A stretch of 64,000 nucleotides of DNA, taken from positions 1,302,001 to 1,366,000 of the forward strand of contig NC_037312.1 in assembly GCF_000143535.2 (NCBI RefSeq), read 5' to 3'. A program made the position numbers and the translations under genes. Below the pieces are notes generated by a model. That model was given only the letters and a program-made list of their open reading frames with translations, searched no databases and was not told the DNA's origin. Of the stretch, positions 43,271 to 54,579 are shown in pieces. Position 1 is the stretch's first letter, and each line of letters starts with the position of its first letter. The DNA is from Botrytis cinerea B05.10 (Eukaryota; Ascomycota; Leotiomycetes; Helotiales; Sclerotiniaceae).

Positions 43271-46200
43271 TTGGAAGGATCGGGGAGTAGGGTGGCGTAG
43301 ATTGGTTTATGATATGGCGGTGTTCTTCATTCTCTGGGTGCCCATTGGTGGATTCAGTTGATAATTTGCTCTGATAGTAGGATTCTGACCAACCATAGGT
43401 CGAATTTATAGAGCGTAATGGATTTCTGCCTTTTAATTAGTTATTTCCAAGCATGCAAGGCTTTAGCCTCGCAGCCTTTTTAATACCAAGTCAGTTTTCT
43501 CGAGAAATTTATATCTTCATCTTACCTCAAGGCTGCGTAGCCTCGTGATTTGTGAAATGGCCAAGTCAGCTTTTTGGGAAATGTTCATTTGGTAAGATTA
43601 TCGATGACTTCAGATGATTGTGGTTTGGTTGTTTGTGGTTGACCGGGACAATCAAAGGATGGTTGCTACTCATCTTGAGATGATAGTATTGATCTTTCTA
43701 ATCTGGGGTTGAATATTCAGAAGCCTGACCTCACCTTGACTTCAGCAACGACTTGAGTTGATTCTTTTGGGACTAATTGGCTTTTAATATGAAAATGTAT
43801 CAGTCGATATTCAATTGATTATTCTCAGTTCAGTGCAACAATCAAGGATTGGTAGCTTAACAAATCAGACGATATCCCACCACTATCTAACTACAGCTCA
43901 TAGACTCAAGCGACTATTGTTAAATTGCTATAATATCCATCTCTCAAATCAAACCAAAAAACCGACTTCTACATAATATTCTGTTCGTCTAAACATCGAA
44001 ATATTAAATAACCATTGCAGCCTCAATAGATAAGATGCATAATCTCGGCGACACAATTAAAGTAGTCTCGGTCAATGTGTGGTGTAGATATGTATATTCA
44101 AGGGGTTATCATCTTTGAGGTATGGTGGAAAAAGTGGATAAGCCATACATATCTAGGTAGCTGAAGTTAAGCGGTACAGAATCTCTTTGCTCTCTAACTT
44201 TCTTATTCTAGTTATTTAACCTCTATCGGTATGCTCTAGTATGTGACCGTGACAAGGTCTTCAATGCTTTCATTTCATGATAGAGTAAACCATCCTATAA
44301 TGAATTATGACTCATTGAACGAGTTTCCCAATTGACTTGATTGAGCGCGCCGGAGATTCAATCACAGAAATAAAAAATAAATTTGAGAATAAAGCCTAAC
44401 CATTACCTGATATATTAAATATGCAACTATTACAAGTAGAGATACAGCAAAATGTTATTTTCTTCCTTTAAAATCTGTGGCACTCTACCATAAGAATATT
44501 GCGAGAGCAGGGCACAATTTATTCTTAGATTCTATAACTATAGAATCAATAGCATAGCGCTTGTAGCGTGATATATAAACTACCTATATACGCGAGATTG
44601 TAATCTTACATGTGCGAATGTGTACGAATGCGCACGTAAGCGATCGCACTGCGATTTGATCCGATCCGTAATGCAAAGAGTCTAGCTCTTTCAATAGCCC
44701 TTACATAGGGGCTACTATTTCCTGTACATAGCTATCTCTTTAGCCTGAATACAATATTAACAACTAAAACCTACCATCATAGGTGCTATGTCATCTGCAC
44801 TCTTCTTAAACCAACAGTTCTCCCTAAATTTACTTAATGGAAATATTCGATCAAGTAAAGCCCATGTAACTAAATCTTCAGCTACTCCAAAACAATTAGT
44901 TGCTAAGATGACGGCGAGCTGTATTGTTGGCGACAACAACCATTGAGAAGGGGATGAAGAAAATGATGGGTCGGAGACTTGAACGAATTTGTTTGAAAGA
45001 TACACAAGCAGTAGGAAAAAGAAGGGATTCTGCTATTGAGGCCGATACGACAGAGACAGTGTCAAAAAAACCCCCCCCCATAGATTATAAGACGTAGAGG
45101 GTGGAAAATACATTTACTTGTATAGCAAACAAACTACAATGTAGAACTTCTATACTCAAGTAGTTAATAGATGCTCCGAAATTTAAGGCTTACGAAGCAG
45201 GCATTGTGTTGGGCATGCTGGCATGGTCATGTTACGCTAAATTGGAAACCCAACAGTTATCAGTCCATAGTGTGGGCACGGACTGGTGCAGATTGGTGCG
45301 GATCACAACGGAACGCGTCCGACGTGGATGCATCACTTGCTTTCCCCCCTGTGCTAATATTTAGTTTGGAGGCTTACTGCGAAAATTGAATCGCCAATAT
45401 TTCTTGAAGTATGAGTTCATATAATTTGGAATTCAACACAATGGTCCGTTACGAATTGAAAATTAGAAGAATACATTCTGATATCAAGCGATCGAAGAAC
45501 GAATATTTTGCGAATTTTGAATATCAAGTGTCTCGCCAGTCCATGCTCTCACTGGTCGCCTTGGTGGGGACTGTGGTATGGAATAGGAAGTCTATTCGTG
45601 TGACCCTACCAGGGCTGCCGCACTTCACGCTCCACCTCAACTTGGATGAGTTAAAATGAGGGGCCGCAACTACAGATATTTCCAGTAGATAGAAGCCATC
45701 GGTTTCTATTGGCTGGGAGCAATCCTCAAACCTTGAATCCTCGCTTTGTTCGGTCACACACACATATATATATAGTGTAACGTTAGCTATTAAAAGAAAC
45801 CCCTTCCAGAGTCTCAACCAGGGCAGTTATCAACAGTTGGATTAATCTATTGGTACTGGAAGCTTCAAGTGACTTGCGGCTAAGCTCGGAATTTCGGCAC
45901 GTTTTTTTTTCGGTCATTGAATTATTCTTGGAAAATATGCATAGTTCAGCTGCAGGTGCACATCGTGTTTACTATGCCAGGGCACTATCCCAGTTTCATA
46001 AGCATCATTGCCCTCATTAGCCCAGAGCTGTTAAATGTCGTGTTGAAGTTTGAATCACTAGGGGTAGAGGATCCATTTAGTTAACGTTCAAGTTGAGGGA
46101 GGAGAATCTTCAAGTATAAGCAGCCTTTTGCCTCGTCAGCTACCTCATTGCTCACTGCAACTAGCGAATCCGTATATATGGCCTTAAGGATGATTAATTC

Positions 46201-46555
46201 TCAATGATTGCTAACCAAGTGACAGGACTGACGGGGTTGGGTGGGTATATCCCCTAACCAATCGTTTTTATTCAGAGGTTATGTTGTAGCAGATATCCAA
46301 TATAGCTCATCCCCAGCCTATCATATTGATCGCCGGGGTCTGCCCCGAGATAGACAGCCTTTTCAATGCTGCTGCATGCTACTCTCAAGGGTCTTGGATA
46401 AGTTACAGCCTTCTTGTTCTCTTGCTTCTCCTGCTTTTTTCTTCTCTGTTTCTTCTCTATTTTTTTTCTCTGTTTTTTTCTCTGTTTTTCTTTTCACTGC
46501 ATTTTTCTTCTTTCCCGCGCTGGTCCGTCCCATTGCCTCGCCATAAATATCATAT
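43271..46555. other. Long intergenic region, AT-rich
   Basis: Two overlapping minus-strand frames (44757-45081) hold coherent hydrophobic stretches in different frames and might be a decayed gene, not assignable. A C9 homopolymer lies near 45069-45078, a short CA/TA repeat near 45758-45774, and a long T/C-rich tract (46430-46500) directly upstream of the next gene. Confidence 0.45.
46430..46500 (+). promoter_or_regulatory. Pyrimidine tract in the leader/promoter of the membrane-protein gene
   Basis: Repeats of ttctctg(t)n form a nearly pure T/C strand ending about 55 bp before the ATG at 46556. CT-rich tracts are common just upstream of fungal transcription starts. Confidence 0.5.
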
Positions 46556-47953
46556 ATGTCGAACAATACTGTTGAAACTACCCCGCTACAGGGCTGGACA
46601 AATTCTCCCGATTACAGGGGTACGATGGATATAGTATTCTCCTGTACTTTTACCATTTCCATCTGCATTTGGTCAGTCTTATGTGTCAATATTGGTCCTC
46701 ATGGAGAAAGCACATGGGCTAAACTCTACCGGAAGCTCTTATTGGCAGGATTGTGTATTCTCGGACCCGATTTTTTACTGCTTCTGACTGTCGGACAATG
46801 GGAGTCCGCACGCAAGTCTTGTTGTAAATTCAAAGAACGAGGAATTGAGAACTGGTCCATGAAACATTCATTCTATGCTGATATGGGAGGCTTCGTTATA
46901 CAAACAGGAGATGGTGTCACTTGGCCGTTGGATGCGAATGAAATACTTTATTTGATCGACAAAGAATGGATTAAGGAGCCCGTTTTTTCAGCTCAGTTTG
47001 TTCTCGATAAAAACGAAATTGACGACAAAAATAAACAGGGGATATTGTTGCGGGTCTCTGCCATAGTACAAGTACTGTGGTTTCTGGTGAATTGCATCGC
47101 TCGGAAATTGCAGCATCTTGCTATCACAACGTTAGAACTTACAACAATCGGGTTCATAGTTACGACGATTGGTGTTTTCATATTCTGGTTCGACAAGCCT
47201 GCCGATATCGAAACACGGAGAATCATCAAGGTCGATTTTACAATATCAGAAATACATGCGGGAGCAGGTCAACGAAACGTAAATTGGTACGATACACCGC
47301 TTGATTTCTTGAAGGACGAGCGATCATATTATGAGGTTGCTTGGCGATATTGTTTGAACATACTATCTGCGATGTTCATGATGAACAAAGATCAAGCAGG
47401 ACCTATCAAGTGGCGGCGTGATGATATATTTCCAAATATATCGCTTACCGGTATCGCAATAATTGCTATCTTTGGAGTCTTGTCATGGGGAACTAATTTC
47501 ATCGCTTGGAATTCAGTCTTCCCCACCATATTCGAAAAACAAGCATGGAGGGTATGCTCGTCAGTAATGTCAGTTGCTGTCATAGTTGGTGAGGTTTATC
47601 ACCAGATATTACTCACATGTTTCCCTGATATGAAAATGAGAGCATGCGATCGATTTTCTGCTCGCAATTCGAGCATTGTACTTTACGATCCAAAGCTATC
47701 CACAAAAACGCCATTTCTCAAGAGACTTGAGAGACGAAAAGAACAGCTTATTCTCAAACTCTCAAACATTTCTCCGAATGGGGATCCATCATTAACAATG
47801 CAGTTAAGGGTGCTCTTACCAGCTCTGTTTTTTGGAGCTTCATATGTTATCGCACGGGTATATCTTCTGGTGGAAGACTCAATTGCTTTCCGTGGTCAGG
47901 ATCCTGACATCTACAAGACTTTAAATTGGGTGGAATTCTTGCCACATATCTAA
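46556..47953 (+). CDS. Fungal multi-pass membrane protein of unknown function
   Basis: Single exon, 465 residues, starting at ATG 46556. The N-terminus has Gly-Trp-Thr-Asn-Ser-Pro-Asp-Tyr-Arg-Gly-Thr-Met-Asp-Ile-Val-Phe-Ser-Cys, resembling a widespread family of uncharacterised fungal membrane proteins that open with a Trp-x-x-x-Pro...Arg-Gly-Thr-x-Asp-Ile motif. Hydrophobic segments lie near residues 25-47, 60-80, 165-185, 193-213, 295-318, 330-352 and 418-440. Conserved Asp-Asp-Ile-Phe-Pro-Asn-Ile and His-Gln-Ile-Leu-Leu stretches occur late. Transport or sensing is possible but not shown. No signal of decay; the frame is full length. Confidence 0.7.
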   Translation: MSNNTVETTPLQGWTNSPDYRGTMDIVFSCTFTISICIWSVLCVNIGPHGESTWAKLYRKLLLAGLCILGPDFLLLLTVGQWESARKSCCKFKERGIENWSMKHSFYADMGGFVIQTGDGVTWPLDANEILYLIDKEWIKEPVFSAQFVLDKNEIDDKNKQGILLRVSAIVQVLWFLVNCIARKLQHLAITTLELTTIGFIVTTIGVFIFWFDKPADIETRRIIKVDFTISEIHAGAGQRNVNWYDTPLDFLKDERSYYEVAWRYCLNILSAMFMMNKDQAGPIKWRRDDIFPNISLTGIAIIAIFGVLSWGTNFIAWNSVFPTIFEKQAWRVCSSVMSVAVIVGEVYHQILLTCFPDMKMRACDRFSARNSSIVLYDPKLSTKTPFLKRLERRKEQLILKLSNISPNGDPSLTMQLRVLLPALFFGASYVIARVYLLVEDSIAFRGQDPDIYKTLNWVEFLPHI

Positions 47954-48449
47954 TATATTGTCTATTGGGAAGTGGGAGTAGGCATAGAGTGTGCGGGTAA
48001 GCATCTGTAATGGTGCTCGTGCTATAAATCTCGCTGAATATGGACTTCTACACCGATTTTGCTCTCTATATTCATCACGTACTTACGGTATGATCACTAT
48101 TTCTCAAAACTTTGGCTTGTAGGATTCAACATTTTCTTGAAGGACCCTCTCTCTTTATCTCTCAGCTCAGATTCACTAGTTAGTTCGATGGTTCTGGTGG
48201 TTCCAAATCAATCAAGTTATGTTTCCTATAGTCCTCTCTCTCCTTATACAGAAAGGAGCTAATATATATGCATAGTTCTCAAATGCTCCCTAATGAACTT
48301 ATCTAAAACACACCGCCAAGCTATCGGAGGACAGGCCTCTTACAAACGTCATCGATGCAACGAAGGTGTAGATACATCTCGCTCATTGCGGATCGCTGGA
48401 GATAGATTAAAGACTAGGCTGCGCAACGAGTACCTATGGGGCGGATGAT
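47954..48449. other. Intergenic before the methyltransferase relic
   Basis: No frame with family support. The missing N-terminus of the downstream methyltransferase relic would be expected here but is not recognisable. Confidence 0.4.
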
Positions 48450-48945
48450 AACTCTCAAGTGCTAGGTACTGGATGTGGCGTAGGCCATGTTGCTTTGCGC
48501 CTCGCAAAAGTTCACCTGCTCGAGATCTAGGGAATCGACGTCCTAGAAACAGTCGCCCGTGAATTCAACCGCGTGTTGCAAGTAGGTGGTCGTGTGGCGC
48601 TTCTCGAATACGAACATAGTGACATGTTTTCGGAGCCGCAGGCAACAGTGAATTTCCTGAGCACAACCAGCAAATATTCTACGATATCCGCATTCGACCA
48701 GTTTGGATATTGACCGGTCAGCTCAATATTTAGTGACTATCGCTTTTGCCAATCTTGTCAGGGAAGATACCACTGTACATGTGAGATCAATGGGCCGGTT
48801 CTTCTTCATATTGGCATGTATCCCATATCTATTGGTTTCAGCTTGCGGCCTCCAGAAACACTTTATGAACACTATGGTAGCAGCGGAGCGGTGGAGCTTC
48901 CAGAATAATCTCAAGTGTGTAGTGGTTAGTGGGGAAAACCTATGA
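48450..48945 (+). pseudogene. Decayed SAM methyltransferase (sterol C24-type/Erg6-like family)
   Basis: Motif I of class I SAM methyltransferases is readable from 48450 (Val-Leu-Gly-Thr-Gly-Cys-Gly-Val-Gly-His-Val-Ala-Leu-Arg-Leu). A TAG interrupts the frame at 48528-48530. Shortly after Gly-Ile-Asp-Val-Leu-Glu the sequence jumps to Glu-Phe-Asn-Arg-Val-Leu-Gln-Val-Gly-Gly-Arg-Val-Ala-Leu-Leu-Glu-Tyr (from about 48561). About 60 residues between motif I and the LKPGG-like motif are therefore missing. After a further stop near 48712 the conserved C-terminus is in another frame: Gly-Arg-Phe-Phe-Phe-Ile-Leu-Ala...Pro-Tyr-Leu-Leu and Gly-Leu-Gln-Lys-His-Phe-Met-Asn-Thr, up to 48945. At least one stop, one frameshift and one deletion make it non-functional. 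Such genes often belong to secondary metabolite clusters. Confidence 0.75.
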
Positions 48946-50339
48946 AAAATAGTCCTGAATTGGACAACGGCGAAAGCAAGATGTTAAAGTGAGATGGCAG
49001 ATATTTCCACCAGGCGACGCACCAGTGTATGAGCCATCTTTTAATTAAAGAAATAAAATGTTATGATACTTACTTCCGTACAGATCATGTCAAATAATCA
49101 AGATATTTAGTTGTGTTAAAAAACGAACACTCTGCAGGGAATGGTGGAAAGATGAACGGGCAGAGCTGGTCTAATGAAGAGGGAGTCGAGGGGATGATTC
49201 GTTAAGCCTATAGTGCTAGCTTGAATGGAAATAGGGTGGGGAGTTTTTTTTCACTTTCATTTGAGAATTTCTCTGAAGTCTCTATTTACTGCAATCAAGG
49301 AATCGTTTTAGAGGCTAATTAAAAACGAACTGCGACCAAAGAATCATAAATGTAAGTTTGTCGTCCGTCTATATTTGTCGGGATATGGATTATGTGACGG
49401 TGCTAGCGCCTCGGTGCTACAACATTTCGATTTCTTAAGTTTAGCTTTTAGATTCCTGACCAATATTATAATAGCATAAATTACGATACTATTGCCACGT
49501 ACTCATGACGTAGTTACGTAGTTGCTGTGGGTATTCACATCTTATTTCGTTCGCGCCCTTTCGACTTCTTCTACCCTCCTCGTAGAATATCATACATCTT
49601 ACCTAGCACCTATCTTTTGCATCATGATAAAAAAAACCCCCAACTGTGTATATCCGAAAGAACATTCCTGATTATAACTTCCGGTTTTATTTGGGCAGAG
49701 GTACCGTTGCTCCAAGTCATTCTATAACCAGATTTTCCATCACTACCCCGGATCTGAAGCTGCTCAAAAGTCCTGTTAAGTTACGGATTTTTGGCCACAA
49801 TTTACCACCTAGAAGAATACATTGATGAGATTGGTCCTCCTTCTCCTCTCCATTTTCATCCATTTTCATTCGTTTTTTATATATTCTTCTCCACTCGTCC
49901 CCCGGCTCTCTTTTTCGTCTTCCTCTACCGATTTTGATTCCTATCCGTGGTCCGACCCCTCGCTAACCTCAACATTTTCCATGTTGAATCGACTACAGTC
50001 CGAACGACTAATTTGTCTTTTTACCGAACCAAATAGATTATTAGGGATAATTTCAAAGAAAAATGGTAAATTGTGTCAAAAATAATGACCTTACACAGAA
50101 AATGATTGGAAGCTCGTAATGTAGAATTGAGACTATTTTGACTGTAATAGTTCTCACTAAAGAACCACATGAACAAGATAAAACTCATAACAGAACCATT
50201 CAACGACATGAAAGCATATTCTGCAAAAATCTGAAAATGCAGTCATATGAGAGAAAGACGAAAACGATGGGTGACAATTTCGAAGTAAGATTCAATAAAT
50301 ATTGAATACAGTGCTGAGGGTGGGCTTACATAATTTCAG
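48946..50339. other. Intergenic, AT-rich
   Basis: No frame with family support. Includes several T-homopolymers. Confidence 0.45.
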
Positions 50340-51540
50340 CTATATATGATCCTGGCTCCAAAGCCATGCATCGCCTAAAGCCATTTGTGAGCCATTAGAA
50401 TTGAGTCCAAAATTTAGGCCGTCGATGGCTGATTGTAACACATCAGGATCTAGCCCGAACATATCTCATCCAATGATTTCATCACTTGAAAAAACACGTC
50501 TGCTGTTCCCCGTTCACAACTCCCGACGCCAATCCATAGTGATCGGCAGTGTTATGGAACGCCTCTTCAGCATTCACCGTAGGAGGAGCTTCGTACTCAC
50601 GACCATCCCGAATCCGATCCCGGAAGTGAACAAGATCCATCCGGGGGGTTTTTTTTTGTAATGGCTTGCAGGAACATTCCCTCGGGCATTGATACAATCA
50701 AAAAGGCTGGTACTCTTATCGATACCCCACGAGCATTCTGGTCGAGATGGTTCAATAATATCTACCATGACCAGCACAGCTGCAGCAGACAACGTTAAGT
50801 CCAAATCGGATAAGAATAGGATATCTAGTAAAAGTCATTTTCTATATTTCTTCGCTGCGGTCTAATGTCTTACCAAGTAGATGCCGAGATCTAAGTGAAT
50901 CGAGGATTTTCAGAGAGCTAGTTGCAGATTCTACGGCCATACGTAGTAAAGATTTGACTGCAGCGGAAAATTCAAGGTTTACCGATGTGGCCAGTCTCTT
51001 TTCTACAAGTGAGAATAACACCGGGCGAACAGCAAAAATCACGCACTTGAAAATTTGTCAGCTACCGGCTACATTCCAAAGCCAGAATGATAATTACCTG
51101 ATCTTGTAAGAATCTTGTACAGAGCCCAAGCTGCCACTTATAACAACCGGCGTATGCTCATCTTCAAATTCCGACCGTATGGACTGGAGGAGTTGCACTG
51201 CATCACGATTCGTCTCGACAACTTTTCCAGCTGGGTCTGCATACCCTAAGAGCTTTACCCATGGTTCAGACAGACGCCACGTTAGGAGCTGAAGCACGAT
51301 GCCCGTTTTGTACTGCCGCGCAATCTTTACGTACATTATGTAGTAGTCTCGAAGAGCCTGTCTGCCTTCGGGAGTTTCAAGGAGGGTGAATGCAGCAAAA
51401 TGGGGCAAATCAGAACCTCTCCTATAGATGAAATCTGTCTCCAGACCACCCTCAGCTAGGAATATTTTGCACTGGCTGGACAACTGCGGAAGTTGCGTAC
51501 TGTATTTACAGTTCATGACTGAGTTAAATTGAGGAATCAT
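50340..51540 (-). pseudogene. Truncated homocysteine S-methyltransferase-like gene
   Basis: The first exon, 51540 to about 51097, is intact. It has Leu-Ala-Glu-Gly-Gly-Leu-Glu-Thr-Asp-Phe-Ile (28-38), Pro-His-Phe-Ala-Ala-Phe, Thr-Pro-Glu-Gly-Arg...Tyr-Tyr and Pro-Val-Val-Ile-Ser-Gly-Ser-Leu-Gly, all features of the homocysteine S-methyltransferase domain N-terminus, which transfers methyl from S-methylmethionine or similar donors. A plausible donor (gtaatt) follows at about 51098. Downstream, the substrate-pocket and zinc-binding motifs (an Asn-Cys segment and a Gly-Gly-Cys-Cys motif) cannot be found in any frame. Short frames at 51042-50842, 50804-50574 and 50697-50482 shift between phases. 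I therefore read the gene as truncated and decayed; a strongly divergent multi-intron gene is the alternative. Confidence 0.55.
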
Positions 51541-52512
51541 TCAATTCTCAACTTTGATATACAGACGAAATATCAGGGCATAGACCTGTTTAGAGGACAA
51601 GAGGTCTTATACCAAGGAGTGACAAAGGTCGAGTCCGATAGCGGAACGATTTCAGTACGGGACGGGACGTGACTTTAGTGAAATCTGCTCTCTTTTAACA
51701 AGCTGCGTTTACGCTGCTCATCACAACGAATAATTCCTAGTCTCGTTAGACAAGTAAGAACAAGGTAAGTTGAAGACCATCATCTAGAAAATTCGAAGAC
51801 CGAGAGCCGAGTAAATGTCGTGAGAGAGTGATGGGCAACTTTACCTAGGGTTTCTGGTGGGTCAAAATCACCACCAACAAGTCACTTCGAATACAACCAC
51901 GCTTAAAGAATGAGATCGCACTGGAAGAGTATATTAAGAAGGGTACCTAATTATAACTGTTGGACAGACTTCGCAAGTTGTATACACATAAAGTATGAAG
52001 GGGGTTAAAAGTATATACTCTATCTCGGCCCTTTGTAGAAAGGGGATTACTATTCTGTATATATTCCCATCTCTCTCGTATGTAGTGTGTAGGTGAAGTG
52101 GAATGTGATCTAACATCACGTGCTTGTCACTTGTTTCAACAAACCCCCTTCAACACTTCAAACTTTCAAAGCTCGAGGTTCCATGACAATTTTATGTTCG
52201 TATTCAAGCACATTTGGTAGGTATGAATAGCTAACTATTTGCGTTTGTATATACTGTAGTGATGATGCATGCCATTACTCCAAGTAGGCAGGAATAATTC
52301 TTAGCACTGTGCTGCTCTTAATTATTGTCATCGTCATCCATCCCTCCATCCCTCCATCCCTCCATCCCTCCATCCAACACGCCCCTCCTCAATTTCTTCC
52401 CCTCAACCTCATAAACCCATTCTCCACCACACTCAACTACAAACTACCATTTTCTCTCCCCCACTCCCCATGCCCGCCTCTCCCCTTTACAAATCCTACC
52501 CCTAACAATACC
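51541..52512. other. Intergenic region with an 8-bp tandem repeat
   Basis: Between the homocysteine methyltransferase relic and the Nramp 3' end. Contains tccatccc repeats (52334-52376). No frame is supported on the plus strand. Confidence 0.5.
52334..52376. repeat. (TCCATCCC)n minisatellite
   Basis: About five tandem copies of an 8-bp unit downstream of the Nramp gene stop. Confidence 0.9.
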
Positions 52513-54579
52513 TCACACACCATCACCCTTCCCAAGCAGAACCAAATTAGCCACATTCATTGCAGCCATAATCGTCCAAATGACTCCCGCCACGGCCGCC
52601 GTAATCCAATGATTTCTCATTTTCGTTCCCTCGCCCATATCAACCCCCAGACCCGCACCTTCATGCTCATACACACTTTCACTTTCCATCGTTGCATCCC
52701 CATTTCCTCTCGCATTCTCGTCATCATTTCCGAAAGCATTTGGTCTCCCCTGACATCTCACTGTCATATATTTATTACGACAAGTGAAATAGATAAGCGG
52801 CGCAGTAACAAATGGAAGAACAATACTAAGAGCTACTTGACTAGCGTTCAAAGCAGCTGATAGACCTTCACGACCAACGGCTCCGGCAATGATAATACTA
52901 GGTGTGATACTCAGACTTCTCGTTACGAGACGTCGCAACCAAGGCCTAATAGTCCAGTTCAATGCACCTTCTGAAACCATTTGTCCGGCGATAGTACAAA
53001 CAATGCCAGCACTGGTACCCGATAGTAATAGAGCGAGAGCAAAAATGGTTCCAGCACCTTTCGAGATACTCGACACGAGTAGATCATAAATACCGAAAAG
53101 ATCCGCCTCTGGAGCAGCAGGATTGTTATAGAGAGCTGATCCGGCTACGATGAGAATCGCGGAATTGACAAAGAGAGCGAAAGTGAAGAGACAAATTGCT
53201 AGCTCGGCGTAGGAGTATTTGAGACAGAATTTGATGGCAGGGAGAGAAGGGTAGTATGTTTCCTTGGTACCTAGGTCGAAATCTTTTTTGACAATATTAT
53301 TCTGCTTGTCATAATCGAGGAGTCGTGGTTGGACAATACCGCTTCCTAAGTAAAGACTGTGAGGCATGACAGTTGCTCCTAGAATACCACATGCTTGATA
53401 GAGTCTAATATGCCTTAGTATGAACCCAGGTGAAGTGGAATAACAAGTACTTACCCCTTTTGTTCTACAATTGCTTTGGAAGGCAAATATCCCTTAAAAA
53501 CTTCTCCCACCGAAGTATCTTTGATGAGTGATAATTGAATGCAAAAGCAAACAACAACACCCAACACCAATGCCGCCACAAATATTTCGAAATATCTCAA
53601 TCTCTTCATTTCACCATTTCCAGGATAAAATATAAGAAGAATCAAAACATCCAGGATCGACAAAGCACAACCAGCAACCAAGGGTATTTGAGGGATTAGA
53701 AGATTGATAGCGATAGCTGTACCAATCACCTCTGCAATATCTGTAGCGATAATCTATCATTGGTCAGTCAAGTCGAAGATGCAAAAAGGGGAGGAAAACT
53801 CATACTGCACCCTCAGCCAAAATATATAAGGCATAATTCATCCATTTTGGCAAGAAAGCTCTACAGGCCTCCGCCAGATTCAATCCACTAACAGTACCCA
53901 ACTTGATACAAAGACTTTGCAGAAAGATTGCAAAGATATTTGACATCAACACAATAAACAGCAACTTAAATCGATAAGTTGCACCGGCAGCAACATCTGT
54001 CGCATAATTTCCCGGATCAATATATGCCACGGCAACCTACAAACCCGCATTAGTATAAATGAAGTCCAATTTTTGACATTTGTGATTTGGATTTTGACAC
54101 TGGTGGAGAGGTGGCAAATTACGTACCATGAAGCCCGGACCCACGAATTTTGCAAATTTGACCATGACTTGCTTCATCTTCACGAGTTGTTCTTTCGAGA
54201 CATGGAGAAAACTTCTTCCACACTCTGCTCCCCTTCCCCTTCTCGATTGGTCTCTGATATCGAGAGTTTCAACCGAAGGTCCAACCACGTGACCACTCTT
54301 CCCATCTCCACCGCCTCTCCCTCCAACCCCACCGCCCCTATCCCCCCCAGCCCCCCCTCCAACACCCTTCGCACTCCCCGTCGCCTTCCCATCTCCAGAA
54401 TCCTCCACCAGATCATGAATTGACTCTACGCCTTCGTCCTCCAAACTTCTCCTCAATGCTCTTCCGTTTGCTCGACCGTTCAAATCTTCCCGGGTGGTAA
54501 GATCGTTTGCCAAGGCGTTCGGGTTCTGATTATATCCATCGCCTTCCAACGGCTCATCTGTTCTCGATGGACAATTCAT
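52513..54579 (-). CDS. Nramp-family divalent metal transporter (Smf-type)
   Basis: Four exons, 54579-54127, 54036-53806, 53753-53455 and 53404-52513, encode 624 residues. All joins preserve frame. The cytosolic N-terminus (about 130 residues) has a long Gly-rich tract (about 73-92). The Nramp signature Asp158-Pro-Gly-Asn161 lies in the first membrane helix (Tyr-Ile-Asp-Pro-Gly-Asn-Tyr-Ala-Thr-Asp). The sixth helix has Met341-Pro-His343 (Gly-Ala-Thr-Val-Met-Pro-His-Ser-Leu-Tyr-Leu-Gly-Ser). These are the metal-binding residues of the family. Late helices include Ser-Gly-Thr-Ser-Ala-Gly-Ile-Val and Ala-Leu-Asn-Ala-Ser-Gln-Val-Ala. Known members are proton-coupled importers of Mn(II) and Fe(II) at the plasma membrane, endosomes or vacuole. 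Which membrane applies here is unclear. The ATG at 54579 is the first in frame. Confidence 0.94.
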
